Shown here piece after piece: positions 8,755 through 16,782 of a stretch of DNA of 54,573 nt. The position numbers and the translations under genes are program-made. The notes below the pieces were generated by a model. It was not told the origin of the DNA, did not search any database, and saw only the letters and a list, made by a program, of their open reading frames with translations. Position 1 is the first letter of the stretch. The number at the start of each line of letters is the position of its first letter. The DNA comes from JALYUA01 sp038229875 (GTDB lineage Bacteria; Acidobacteriota; Thermoanaerobaculia; UBA5066; Gp7-AA6), in NCBI GenBank assembly GCA_038229875.1, contig JBBROA010000011.1, forward strand, positions 1 to 54,573. Direction: 5' to 3'.

Positions 8755-9897
8755 ATGAGCGAGCAGACCAAGCAGAAGGACTGGATCAACATTCTCTTCC
8801 TGTCGCTGACGCCGGTGATCGGCGTCGTCGGCACCGCCCTGTACGCCTGGAAGAACGGCGTCCGGTGGTGGCAGCCCGCGCTGCTCTTCGTGCTCTTCTC
8901 GCTCGTCAGCTTCTCCGTCACCGCGGGATACCACCGCTGCTTTTCCCACAAGAGCTACACCGCGCATCCTGCGCTGCAGGCCTTCTACCTGTTCTTCGGC
9001 GCCATGGCGCTGCAGAACTCGGTGCTGAAGTGGTCCGCGGACCACCGCGACCATCACCGGTACGTCGACAAGGAATGGGATCCGTACAGCATTCGCCGCG
9101 GCGGACTCTCCGCGCACATCTTTTGGCTCTTCTACAAGGAGCCGTCTGAGCGTTCCTATGACAACGTGCCGGACCTTTCCGCGAACCGGATGGTGATCTG
9201 GCAATACCGCTGGTCGCACGCCATCGGCATCGTCGCGGGGCTCGGGATTCCTACCGCCATCGGCGCGATGTTCGGCAGCCCGCTGGCGGGTCTTCTCTGG
9301 GGCGGCTTCCTCCGCATCGCCCTCATTCACCACACGACGTTCCTCGTGAACTCGGTGGCGCACCTCTACGGGACGCGCCCCTACACCGAAGAGAACTCGG
9401 CGCGGGACAACGGCCTCCTCGCGTTCGTCACGAACGGCGAGGGGTACCATAATTTTCACCACAAGTTCCCGGCGGACTTCCGCAACGGCGTGCGGTGGTG
9501 GCAGTGGGACCCGACGAAATGGCTGATCGCGTCGCTTCACTTCTTCGGACTGGCCAGCGATTTGAAGGCGACGCCCCGCGCGGTGATCGAGAAGTCGCGT
9601 CTCCGTATGAACCTCCTCAAAGCGGAGGAGCGCCTCCGCTTTGCGCCAACGGAGATCGACGAGGCGGTCCGCCTTCGGATGGACAGGGCGCACCACGCGC
9701 TCGATCGCGCGTCCGCGTTGTGGCACGAGATTGACGAACGCCGGCGCGAAATGGTCGTGCGCGGACGCCGGAAATCCTCGGAGCTGGCGCAGAGCCTGGA
9801 TTCCTCGTTCCGCGAGTACAAGGCGTCGATCGGAACCGCACGCCGCGAATGGCGGCAGGCGGCGCGGATGCTCTCGAAGCTCCCGGAAGCGGTGTAG
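8755..9897 (+). CDS. Membrane acyl-CoA delta-9-type fatty acid desaturase
   Basis: 380 residues from ATG 8755, preceded by GGAG at 8745-8748. An upstream GTG extension (8689) encodes unrelated sequence and is not used. The three histidine clusters that hold the di-iron centre are present in order: HRCFSH, HRDHHR and HNFHHKF. Between them are four hydrophobic segments (about residues 12-32, 45-60, 160-180 and 185-205). The enzyme introduces a cis double bond into saturated acyl-CoA, using O2 and electrons from an outside reductase, to adjust membrane fluidity. The C-terminal 70 residues are charged and probably helical (RLRMNLLKAEERLRF onward), longer than in minimal family members. It lies 48 bp before the FadI thiolase on the same strand, so the two lipid genes may be co-transcribed. 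Confidence 0.92.
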   Translation: MSEQTKQKDWINILFLSLTPVIGVVGTALYAWKNGVRWWQPALLFVLFSLVSFSVTAGYHRCFSHKSYTAHPALQAFYLFFGAMALQNSVLKWSADHRDHHRYVDKEWDPYSIRRGGLSAHIFWLFYKEPSERSYDNVPDLSANRMVIWQYRWSHAIGIVAGLGIPTAIGAMFGSPLAGLLWGGFLRIALIHHTTFLVNSVAHLYGTRPYTEENSARDNGLLAFVTNGEGYHNFHHKFPADFRNGVRWWQWDPTKWLIASLHFFGLASDLKATPRAVIEKSRLRMNLLKAEERLRFAPTEIDEAVRLRMDRAHHALDRASALWHEIDERRREMVVRGRRKSSELAQSLDSSFREYKASIGTARREWRQAARMLSKLPEAV

Positions 9898-9945
9898 CGG
9901 GCGGCTCACGTCTGACATCGGGTCCTCTGCGGTAATCTCCGCCGC

Positions 9946-11250
9946 ATGGCCCAGTTCGCCCCTTCTCCGCGCCGTGTGGCGCTGGTCGCCGGGATCCGCA
10001 CGCCGTTCGCCCGGTCGGGGACGTCGTTTGACGATCTGACCGCGGTCGAGCTCGGGGGCATGGCCGTCAAGGAGCTCGTCGCAAGATACGACATCGACGG
10101 GAACGCCGTCGACGAGCTCGTCTATGGCACCGTGATCCCCTCGGTGGCGCGGCCGAACATCGCGCGGGAAGTGGTCTTCGAAGCGGGGCTGCCGATGCAG
10201 ATCACCGCCTCTTCGGTCGTGATGGCCTGCGCTTCGTCAAACCGGGCGATCACGGACGCCGCCGAGCGGATCGCGCTCGGTCTCGCCGACGCCGTCATCG
10301 CGGGAGGATCGGAGTGTCTCTCCGACATCCCCGTGCTGTTCTCGCGCAAGTTCACGCGCCGCCTCATGCGGCTCTCGAAGTCGAAGTCGGCCGGTGCGAA
10401 GGCGAAGGTGTTCGCGGGTTTCCGCCTGGCAGAGCTCGCGCCGAACCCTCCGGCGATCGCGGAATACTCGACGGGCCTCTCGATGGGGCAATCCGCCGAG
10501 AAGATGGCGAAGGAGAACGGGATCCCTCGAAGGGCGCAGGACGAGCTCGCTCTGCGCAGCCACCAGCGGGCGGCGGCGGGCTGGGACGCGGGGGTCCTCG
10601 GGTCGGAGACCTTTCCTGTGCCGGTCCCGCCGAAATACGAGAGCATGGAAACGACGGATAACAACTTCCGCCGCGACAGCTCGCTCGAGCAGCTGGCGAA
10701 GCTGAAGCCGGTGTTCGATCGCGAATACGGCAGCGTGACGGCGGGGAATTCGTCGCCCCTGACCGACGGCGCCTCCGCGGTGCTTCTGATGTCCGAGAAG
10801 CGCGCGAAGGCAGAAGGCAGACGGCCGATCGCATGGCTGCGTTCCTGGGCGTACTCCGCGCTCGATCCCTCGGACCAGCTCCTGCAGGGCCCGGCCTACG
10901 CCGCTCCGATCGCGCTCGATCGGGCCGGGCTCAAGCTGTCGGACATGGGACGGGTCGAAATGCACGAGGCCTTCGCCGCGCAGGTGCTGTCCAATCTGCA
11001 GGCCTTCGCGTCAGCCTCATTCGCGCGCGAGAAGCTGGGCCGCTCCGAGCCGCTCGGGGAAATCGATCCGATGATCCTCAACATGTACGGAGGATCGATC
11101 GCCATCGGCCACCCGTTCGCCGCGACCGGAGCGCGGATCGTGACCACGCTCGCCAACGAGCTCGTGCGCTCGGGCAAACAGTTCGGGCTCCTGACCGTCT
11201 GCGCCGCCGGCGCACTCGGCCACGCGATGGTGCTGGAAAACGCCGGTTAA
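9946..11250 (+). CDS. fadI: FadI-type 3-ketoacyl-CoA thiolase
   Basis: 434 residues, the usual length of the FadI (anaerobic/long-chain) branch rather than the roughly 390 of FadA. Diagnostic stretches: IRTPFARSGTSFDD, the nucleophile Cys in VVMACASSNRA, AEYSTGLSMGQSAE (typical FadI), the catalytic His of GHPFAATGARI and the second Cys in LTVCAAGALGHAMV. EMHEAFAAQ supplies the third conserved block. It cleaves 3-ketoacyl-CoA with CoA to give acetyl-CoA in beta-oxidation. FadI normally pairs with the hydratase/dehydrogenase FadJ, but no such gene adjoins it here. The desaturase is immediately upstream. It is followed by an inverted-repeat element at 11267-11307. Confidence 0.92.
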   Translation: MAQFAPSPRRVALVAGIRTPFARSGTSFDDLTAVELGGMAVKELVARYDIDGNAVDELVYGTVIPSVARPNIAREVVFEAGLPMQITASSVVMACASSNRAITDAAERIALGLADAVIAGGSECLSDIPVLFSRKFTRRLMRLSKSKSAGAKAKVFAGFRLAELAPNPPAIAEYSTGLSMGQSAEKMAKENGIPRRAQDELALRSHQRAAAGWDAGVLGSETFPVPVPPKYESMETTDNNFRRDSSLEQLAKLKPVFDREYGSVTAGNSSPLTDGASAVLLMSEKRAKAEGRRPIAWLRSWAYSALDPSDQLLQGPAYAAPIALDRAGLKLSDMGRVEMHEAFAAQVLSNLQAFASASFAREKLGRSEPLGEIDPMILNMYGGSIAIGHPFAATGARIVTTLANELVRSGKQFGLLTVCAAGALGHAMVLENAG

Positions 11251-11266
11251 CTCCGCGCCGGCTGCG

Positions 11267-11307
11267 CCCTCTCCCCGCGCGCCGGGGGAGAGGGTTGGGT
11301 GAGGGGC
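11267..11307. repeat. Intergenic CCCTCTCCCC/GGGGAGAGGG hairpin element
   Basis: A 10-bp perfect stem (CCCTCTCCCC at 11267-11276, GGGGAGAGGG at 11285-11294) with an 8-nt loop, followed by TTGGGTGAGGGGC. This motif pair is widely seen between genes of many GC-rich bacteria as a REP-like repeat. It sits between the convergent stops of fadI and the beta-lactamase-like gene and may also act as a transcription end, although it lacks a T-run. Confidence 0.6.
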
Positions 11308-11373
11308 GTCGCTGATCAGGAGGGCGGACGACCAGGAGAGTCAGCTCACGGCGTCCCCGCGCCCGGGTGCTTT

Positions 11374-12825
11374 CTACCTCGGCGGAGGAGGAGAGCCCGG
11401 GCCCTTCGACTGCATTCCCATCCACTGGGCCAGCCGCTGTCCTGTTTTCACTGCCATCGGCGGGTCTTCGTTGGCCAGCACGATCGCGACGAGCGAACGA
11501 TCCGCGTTCCATTCGAGAAGTCCGTTGCAGCCGGGCGCGCCGCCCGCGAATCCTCCAGCGCCGCCGCTGGCGCCGCCCGGGTCCGCCAGTGAGAGTTGGC
11601 CGCGCTTGATCGCCATCGTGAATCTGAGGAGGTCGCCTGCGGTCGAGAAGCTGCCGCCGGCCGAGCTGCCGCGGCCCGGCTGAAGAAAGACGTTCGAGCG
11701 TCGCGGGCCGCGCGCCGGCGCGTCGTGACCGTCGTGGCCGTCGTCTCGCGTGTATCCGATCGCGCGACGCGGCGTGATCTCGTCAGCCGCGAAGAGGCCG
11801 GTGTCGTTCATGCCGGCCGGCGCGAAGACCGCCTCGCGGACGAAATCGCGGTAGGCCTTGCCGGTGATCTTCTCGATGATCAACCCGAGCACCACGTAGC
11901 CCGCGTTGGAGTATTCGCGGCGTGTGCCGGGCTCGAAGCGCAGAGGCCGGGTTTCGAAGAGTGTCAGGTAGTCGGAGAGCTCCTGGACACGCTCTTTGGG
12001 AGCCGCGGCATACGCCGGGCCGAAGAAGTCCCCGAGGCCGGAGGTCATGTCGAGGAGCTGTGCCACCGTGATCCGGTCCGCGGACGGGATCTTCGTCGCG
12101 GGAAGCCATTTCGAGATCGTGTCCGTGTAGGCGAGCCGGCCGCCGCGGACCAGCCCGGCGACGGCGGCGCTCGTGAACAGTTTGCCGATGGACGCGATGT
12201 TGAAGCGGGTGTCGAGCGTGTTCGCGACCTCCACCTCCCGGTTGGCCATGCCGTACGCCTTCTGAAAAATGGGACTGCCGTTTCTCGCGAGGAGGACGAC
12301 TCCTGAGAACTGATCCGATGCCGCCAGGCCGCCCAGCCATTCGGCGGCGGCCGACGCCACTTGCGCGTCCGAACTCTTGGCGGCTTCGGGAGGAGGACCC
12401 GTTTCGCCGGGACCACCCGCCTCCACCCGGATGCCGCGGATTCCGCGAGTGCCGGAGGGCGCGAGCTCGAGCGTGACGGTGAGCGTCTCGCCGCTCCGGG
12501 CGGAACGTGCGAGAAACGACGGACCTTCCGCCGAGCCCGGCAGCATGCGCACCACCTCGAGAGGCCCGAGCCTCGCCGCCATGCTGCGGATCCGCTCGAC
12601 TCGCGGGGCCGCGGGCAGATCGCTCAGGGCGGCGGGATCAAAATGGGTTTCAACGAAACGCTGCACGGCTGCCGGATCCGGCGACTCGAGCGCGGCGAGC
12701 AGAGCGCGAACCTGCCGGCCTTCCGCGCTGTCGGGAACGGCGGCGCCGACCGCCGCGGGTCTGGAGACCGGAGCGGCGGCGGAGCTCGAAAGGACGAAGC
12801 TCAACAGGATGGCAGTCGTGTTCAT
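11374..12825 (-). CDS. Exported serine beta-lactamase-family hydrolase
   Basis: 483 residues from ATG 12825, with AAGGAGA just upstream. A signal peptide (MNTTAILLSFVLSSSAAA) is followed by about 120 residues of unknown type. These include a block (PAAVQRFVETHFDP) resembling the short helical-sheet domain often placed before such enzymes. The penicillin-binding/class C fold comes next. The nucleophile is in SIGKLF (SxxK), and the second motif, YSN, is in EYSNAGYVVLG. The third (KTG-like) motif is less clear; GCNG near the C terminus may replace HxG. Family members include D-aminopeptidases, esterases and beta-lactamase relatives, and no antibiotic role is implied. The start codon overlaps the stop of the S41 peptidase gene by 4 bp (ATGA), so translation is coupled and the two exported hydrolases are made together. 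Confidence 0.88.
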   Translation of the reverse strand: MNTTAILLSFVLSSSAAAPVSRPAAVGAAVPDSAEGRQVRALLAALESPDPAAVQRFVETHFDPAALSDLPAAPRVERIRSMAARLGPLEVVRMLPGSAEGPSFLARSARSGETLTVTLELAPSGTRGIRGIRVEAGGPGETGPPPEAAKSSDAQVASAAAEWLGGLAASDQFSGVVLLARNGSPIFQKAYGMANREVEVANTLDTRFNIASIGKLFTSAAVAGLVRGGRLAYTDTISKWLPATKIPSADRITVAQLLDMTSGLGDFFGPAYAAAPKERVQELSDYLTLFETRPLRFEPGTRREYSNAGYVVLGLIIEKITGKAYRDFVREAVFAPAGMNDTGLFAADEITPRRAIGYTRDDGHDGHDAPARGPRRSNVFLQPGRGSSAGGSFSTAGDLLRFTMAIKRGQLSLADPGGASGGAGGFAGGAPGCNGLLEWNADRSLVAIVLANEDPPMAVKTGQRLAQWMGMQSKGPGSPPPPR

Positions 12826-14237
12826 TGCGTCTCCTTCTGCGCGCCGATCCGCGGGGAATCGTCGCGGGCGAAAATTTCTGAGCTGCCGTCCGCGCTTTCG
12901 AGAAGCAGGCGCGCCGGCCGTCCCGTCCGATCTCGTTCGAATGTCGCGCGCGTCTGCTCGTCCCACGAGAACGCGTCCGCGGCGACGGGGATCAGAGTGC
13001 GCGCCCGTCCCGACGCGGTCCTGCATACCAGCCGGCCGTTCTCGACCGTCACCTCGCGTTCGCCGTACCGTCCGGTGTAGGCCGGGAGCTCCGCCTCCGA
13101 CGGTCGGGTCCGGCCGCGCGACTCGACGCGCTCGACCGCCCACGCGAGCTCCCGGCGGAGCCGGGGATCGGCTGCGCGGTCGAGAAGCTTACGGAGCGCC
13201 GCGGCGTGTGCGGTGTCAAGCGCGTCGGCGGAGCTCGTCTTGATGTCGGGCTGCACTCCGGTGCCCTCCCAACCTTTTCCGGTTCGCGGATGAATCGGCC
13301 GCGCCACGGAGACGGACAGCACCAGGTCGTCGCCGATCGGGAGCGTGACGTTGTTGTGGCCGGCGCCGGCGGTCTTCTCCCCGACGACCGTCGCCCGGCC
13401 GAATTGCTGGAGCAGGTACGCGAACGACTCTCCGGCGGACGCGGTGTTCGGTCCGACCAGGATCCACAGGTCGGTGTCGGGCATGCGGCGGCCGGGGAGG
13501 TTCTCGACCGTGTACTCCGTCGTCTTCTCGTCCATGGGCCGGTCGTAGCGCGAGAAGAGCTCCTTGCGTGCCGGGCCGAAGAAGTAGCTCGCGAGAAACG
13601 AGACGACGTCCGGAGCTCCCCCGGGGCACTCGCGGAGGTCGACGACGATCGCATCCGAGCTGGAGAGAAAAGCCATCGCCGCCGCCGCGGTGTCCCGGGA
13701 GAGCCCGAGCGGGACGAACTCGCGGATGTCGACGAGGCCGACGTTGCCGTCGAGGCGCTCCACGGCCCTGAAGCCGAAATTCGTCCGCCGTTTCAGGTCG
13801 GAAGTACCGTTGGCGGCCGGGCCCTCGCGGCGTACGCGAAAGGGTCCGGTCCCGCCGGCCCCGTGCGCGCCGGCGGGCGCCGGCCCCCCGTCGATCCGGC
13901 GGATCACGGAGCCGCCGGAGCCCGAGTGATCGACTCTGACGGAGAGATGCCGGTCGTTCCCGACCTCCTGCAGATCGCGGCTCAAAAGCTCCGCCAGCCG
14001 GGAGGGACTGCCGGCGGAGTCGTAGGCGCCCGCCGCCGAGCGAGCGCGCAGAGACTCCGCGATCTTCCTGCCGACGTCGGGAGAGACGTACATGCGATCG
14101 ATCGAATCGGCCGCTTCGGTCGCGATCTCGCGCGCGCGATTCGCCGTAAGTGCCGCGGAGCTGTCCGCGGCGAACGCGGAGCGCGCGAGAGCGGCCATAG
14201 CGATCGCGAAACCCATCGAGAGGAATCCTCTGTTCAT
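12822..14237 (-). CDS. Exported S41-family (C-terminal-processing/tricorn-like) protease
   Basis: 471 residues with a signal peptide ending near ARSAFA. An N-terminal helical region (ADSIDRMYVSPDVGRKI) is of the type found before bacterial S41 peptidases. The catalytic core carries the Ser in TASAGESFAY and the Lys of the dyad in GEKTAGAGH, with the following GVQPDI. No PDZ domain is evident: the region between about 95 and 145 is Gly-rich and short. The last 90 residues (ELPAYTGRYGEREVTVENG) form a small beta domain like the DUF3471-type tail of serine hydrolases. The enzyme should degrade peptides with free or hydrophobic C-terminal ends outside the cytoplasm. It is coupled by ATGA overlap to the downstream beta-lactamase-like gene and lies 150 bp after a two-component pair in the same direction. 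Confidence 0.88.
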   Translation of the reverse strand: MNRGFLSMGFAIAMAALARSAFAADSSAALTANRAREIATEAADSIDRMYVSPDVGRKIAESLRARSAAGAYDSAGSPSRLAELLSRDLQEVGNDRHLSVRVDHSGSGGSVIRRIDGGPAPAGAHGAGGTGPFRVRREGPAANGTSDLKRRTNFGFRAVERLDGNVGLVDIREFVPLGLSRDTAAAAMAFLSSSDAIVVDLRECPGGAPDVVSFLASYFFGPARKELFSRYDRPMDEKTTEYTVENLPGRRMPDTDLWILVGPNTASAGESFAYLLQQFGRATVVGEKTAGAGHNNVTLPIGDDLVLSVSVARPIHPRTGKGWEGTGVQPDIKTSSADALDTAHAAALRKLLDRAADPRLRRELAWAVERVESRGRTRPSEAELPAYTGRYGEREVTVENGRLVCRTASGRARTLIPVAADAFSWDEQTRATFERDRTGRPARLLLESADGSSEIFARDDSPRIGAQKETQ

Positions 14238-14387
14238 ACCTGACCTCCGCGAGTGACTGTAGAGATCGGGAGTGACGAACTTGTGACGGCGCGAGCGATT
14301 CGGGGTGAGAGAGCCCGCAGGGAGTTGGCGCTCCTCGCGAAAGCTGCCTGACTGTTTAGGCCGGAAGTCGCGTGATCCTGATCGACG

Positions 14388-15851
14388 CTATCTTCCTCTT
14401 CCTGCGCCTGGGGATGGGGTAACGCTTCCTGGCTCTGCCCGTTCCGTCACCGACCCCGATTCCGCCTCCGGCAGCGTGAACGCGAACCGGGCGCCCTCTC
14501 CGGGCCGGCTCTCGACGGTGGCGCGGCCGCCGTGCGCTTCGACGAGCTGGCGGACGATCGCGAGACCGAGACCCGTTCCGCCGGAGCGGCGCGCGCGCGA
14601 GGGGTCGGCACGGTAGAAGCGCTCGAAGACGTGCGGCAGGTGCTCGGGCGCGATTCCCTTTCCGGTGTCGGAGACGGAGATCTCGACCTCGGTTCCGCGC
14701 CTCATGGCGCCAATCTCGACCCGCCCTCCGCGGGGCGTGTGCGTCACGGCGTTCGAGAGCAGGTTTCCGAGGATCTGCGCGAGCCTCACCGGGTCCGCCC
14801 GCACCGCGGGAGCGTCATTTCCCGGCATGACGGAGAGCGTCACGCCTTCGCCGAGCGCGCGCGGAGCGATTCCGGCGGCGGCGGCGGCCAGTGCCGCGGC
14901 GGTGTCGATGCGCTGCGGCCGCAACCCGAGCAGTCCCGTCTCCGCCGCGGCGAGGTCCTGCAGATCGTCGACGAGCCGTTCGAGAAGCATCGCGTCTTCA
15001 TGAATGGAATCGACGACGGAAGCATCGGGTCGCGTGAGGCCGTCCTGAATGGACTCGATCTGCGCGCGGATGTTGGTGAGCGGCGTCCGAAGCTCGTGGG
15101 CAACGTCGTGCACGAGCGCGCGGCGGAGCGCCTCGTTGCGCGACACCGCGTCCGCCATCGCGTTGAAGGAGCGGGCGAGCTCGCCGATCTCGTCGCGGGA
15201 CGTCACGTCCACGCGCCGCGTCAGGTCCCCACGCTCCATCTCGCGCGCCGCCGCGGTCAGCTCTTCAATCGGGCCGAGAACCCTTCTCCCCACCGCGGCG
15301 ACGAGGAGAAGCGCGGCGACACCGGCTGCCGCGACGGCCGCGGCCAGCCACCGATTCAGGGAGCGGACCACGTCGGGCGGATGGCCGGGCTCCGGATCGA
15401 GCGAAAAAACGGTGCCGACCGGCCGTCCCGAGGCGTCGGTCAGAGGGACGCCCGGCGCCCGAAGGAGCAGCATCCGCCTCGCACCCCCGCTCGTCCACTC
15501 GATCCGGATTCCTCCCGCCGGACCTCTTTGGACGGAAGCTCCGGAGAGACCCGGAGAGCGGCCGACGGGCCGGTCCGCCGGGTCCAGGATGAGCACGTCG
15601 CGTCCGAGCTCCGCGGCCGCGCGCGCCGCCGCGGCGTTCCCGGTGTTCCAGCTTCCCGACCGGCGGTATTCGGTTTCGACGATCCGGCGCAGGGTCGGTG
15701 CGAAGCTCTCGTGGCGCCCGGCGACCACGACGTCCTGGAACTTGCGAAATTCGACGCGGGTGAGCCGGCTCGAGACCAGCACGAGCGCGCCGAGGACGAT
15801 CACGAGCACGACCGCCGTCGTCGCAAGCAGCCGGAAGCGGAGGCTGCGCAT
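14388..15851 (-). CDS. HAMP-type two-component sensor histidine kinase
   Basis: 487 residues. TM1 is about residues 8-28 (LLATTAVVLVIVLGALVLVS), then a periplasmic sensor region of about 140 residues, then TM2 at about 165-188 and HAMP at about 190-240. The dimerisation helix carries the phospho-acceptor in HDVAHELRTPLTNI. ATPase boxes: NLLSNAVTHT, DTGKGIAPEH, GGTGLGLAIV. The architecture matches BaeS/CpxA-like envelope-stress kinases, which suits a neighbourhood of exported hydrolases. Its ATG shares one base with the stop of the response regulator gene (TGATG), so the pair is coupled. The signal sensed is unknown. Confidence 0.93.
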   Translation of the reverse strand: MRSLRFRLLATTAVVLVIVLGALVLVSSRLTRVEFRKFQDVVVAGRHESFAPTLRRIVETEYRRSGSWNTGNAAAARAAAELGRDVLILDPADRPVGRSPGLSGASVQRGPAGGIRIEWTSGGARRMLLLRAPGVPLTDASGRPVGTVFSLDPEPGHPPDVVRSLNRWLAAAVAAAGVAALLLVAAVGRRVLGPIEELTAAAREMERGDLTRRVDVTSRDEIGELARSFNAMADAVSRNEALRRALVHDVAHELRTPLTNIRAQIESIQDGLTRPDASVVDSIHEDAMLLERLVDDLQDLAAAETGLLGLRPQRIDTAAALAAAAAGIAPRALGEGVTLSVMPGNDAPAVRADPVRLAQILGNLLSNAVTHTPRGGRVEIGAMRRGTEVEISVSDTGKGIAPEHLPHVFERFYRADPSRARRSGGTGLGLAIVRQLVEAHGGRATVESRPGEGARFAFTLPEAESGSVTERAEPGSVTPSPGAGRGR

Positions 15852-16561
15852 CAGGAGGGCTCGTCCGCCAGCTTGTAACCCACGCCGAACACCGTCACCA
15901 CGAGAGGCTCGGCTTTCGAGTCCTCGATCTTCCTCCGGAGCCGCATCACGTGGGCGTCGACGGTGCGGTCAAGCCCCTCGTATTCGGCTCCGAAGGCGCG
16001 GGAAACGAGCTCCTCCCGCGTGAACGCGCGTCCCGGGGAGCGCACGAGCGCCGCCAGGATCGCGAACTCCGCCGGCGGGAGTACGACGGCCCGGCCACGA
16101 ACGGCCGCCTCCCTCCGGTCGAGGTCGACGACGATGTGGCGGGTCCGCAGAACGCCTCTCGCGCCGCCGTCTTCCCGCCTTGAGCGGCGAAGCACCGCCC
16201 GGATTCGGGCGACGAGCTCGCGCGGCGAAAACGGTTTGGTCACGTAATCGTCGGCGCCGAGCTTAAGACCACGCAGCTTGTCGTCTTCCGTCGTTCGCGC
16301 GGTCAGAAGGACGATCGGCACGTCGGACTCGGACCGCAGGGCGCGGCAGACCGCCAGCCCATCGACCTCGGGGAGCATGCCGTCAAGGACGATGAGATCC
16401 GGCCGCTCGTCGCGCGCGGCGCGCAGCCCCGCGGCGCCATCGGTCGCCACGCGCACGTCAAACCCTCCGTGCTCGAGGTAGAGGCGGACCGTGGCCGCCG
16501 TCTTCGGCTCGTCCTCGACGACCAGGATGCGGAGGCGGGGCGATGGCGCGGACCGGGACAT
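15851..16561 (-). CDS. OmpR/PhoB-family response regulator
   Basis: 236 residues. Receiver domain: acidic pocket in VVEDEPKT, phospho-acceptor Asp in LIVLDGMLPEVDG, Thr in VLLTART, Lys in YVTKPFSPREL. The C-terminal winged helix ends in DRTVDAHVMRLRRKI and VFGVGYKL, both typical of OmpR-type DNA binding. It is the first gene of a minus-strand run with its kinase. The S41 protease and beta-lactamase-like genes follow after 150 bp and are plausible targets, though no binding repeats are obvious in that gap. Confidence 0.95.
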   Translation of the reverse strand: MSRSAPSPRLRILVVEDEPKTAATVRLYLEHGGFDVRVATDGAAGLRAARDERPDLIVLDGMLPEVDGLAVCRALRSESDVPIVLLTARTTEDDKLRGLKLGADDYVTKPFSPRELVARIRAVLRRSRREDGGARGVLRTRHIVVDLDRREAAVRGRAVVLPPAEFAILAALVRSPGRAFTREELVSRAFGAEYEGLDRTVDAHVMRLRRKIEDSKAEPLVVTVFGVGYKLADEPS

Positions 16562-16637
16562 CCGGGCAGTGTATGTGGGGGGGATGACGGCGCTGTGACG
16601 GGGTTCGAAAGTTGAAAGTGGGGAGGTTCAGTGTCGA

Positions 16638-16654
16638 GCGTTCAGCGTTCAGCG
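16638..16654. repeat. Heptamer tandem repeat (GCGTTCA x2.4)
   Basis: Two full copies of GCGTTCA plus GCG, upstream of the response regulator gene. Short, but of the same period as repeats at 39402, 39474 and 40315. Confidence 0.5.
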
Positions 16655-16661
16655 AAATATG

Positions 16662-16692
16662 AAAACGGCAGCCGCATCGGCTGCCGTTTTTT
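16662..16692. terminator. Bidirectional rho-independent terminator
   Basis: A perfect 13-bp stem (arms at 16662-16674 and 16678-16690, core ACGGCAGCCG) with a 3-nt CAT loop and T-rich ends on both strands. It lies downstream of the DUF2911-TPR gene (minus strand, stop at 16783), for which it is the natural transcription end, and upstream of the response regulator. Confidence 0.85.
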
Positions 16693-16727
16693 CTCGCAGG
16701 CGGGGATCGTTTCTCGCGTGGCTGTCA

Positions 16728-16777
16728 GACCGCGGAGTCCGCTGCCGTCTCGGCTCCCGGTGGTCGCTCGGCTCCCG
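16728..16777. repeat. Dispersed intergenic repeat, copy C
   Basis: Begins GACCGCGGAGTCCGCTGCCG and ends TGGTCGCTCGGCTCCCG. Most bases match, in order, the two copies at 39423-39470 and 39496-39547 (best with the second). Lies just after the stop of the DUF2911-TPR gene. No coding frame. Confidence 0.65.
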
Positions 16778-16782
16778 GTTCT

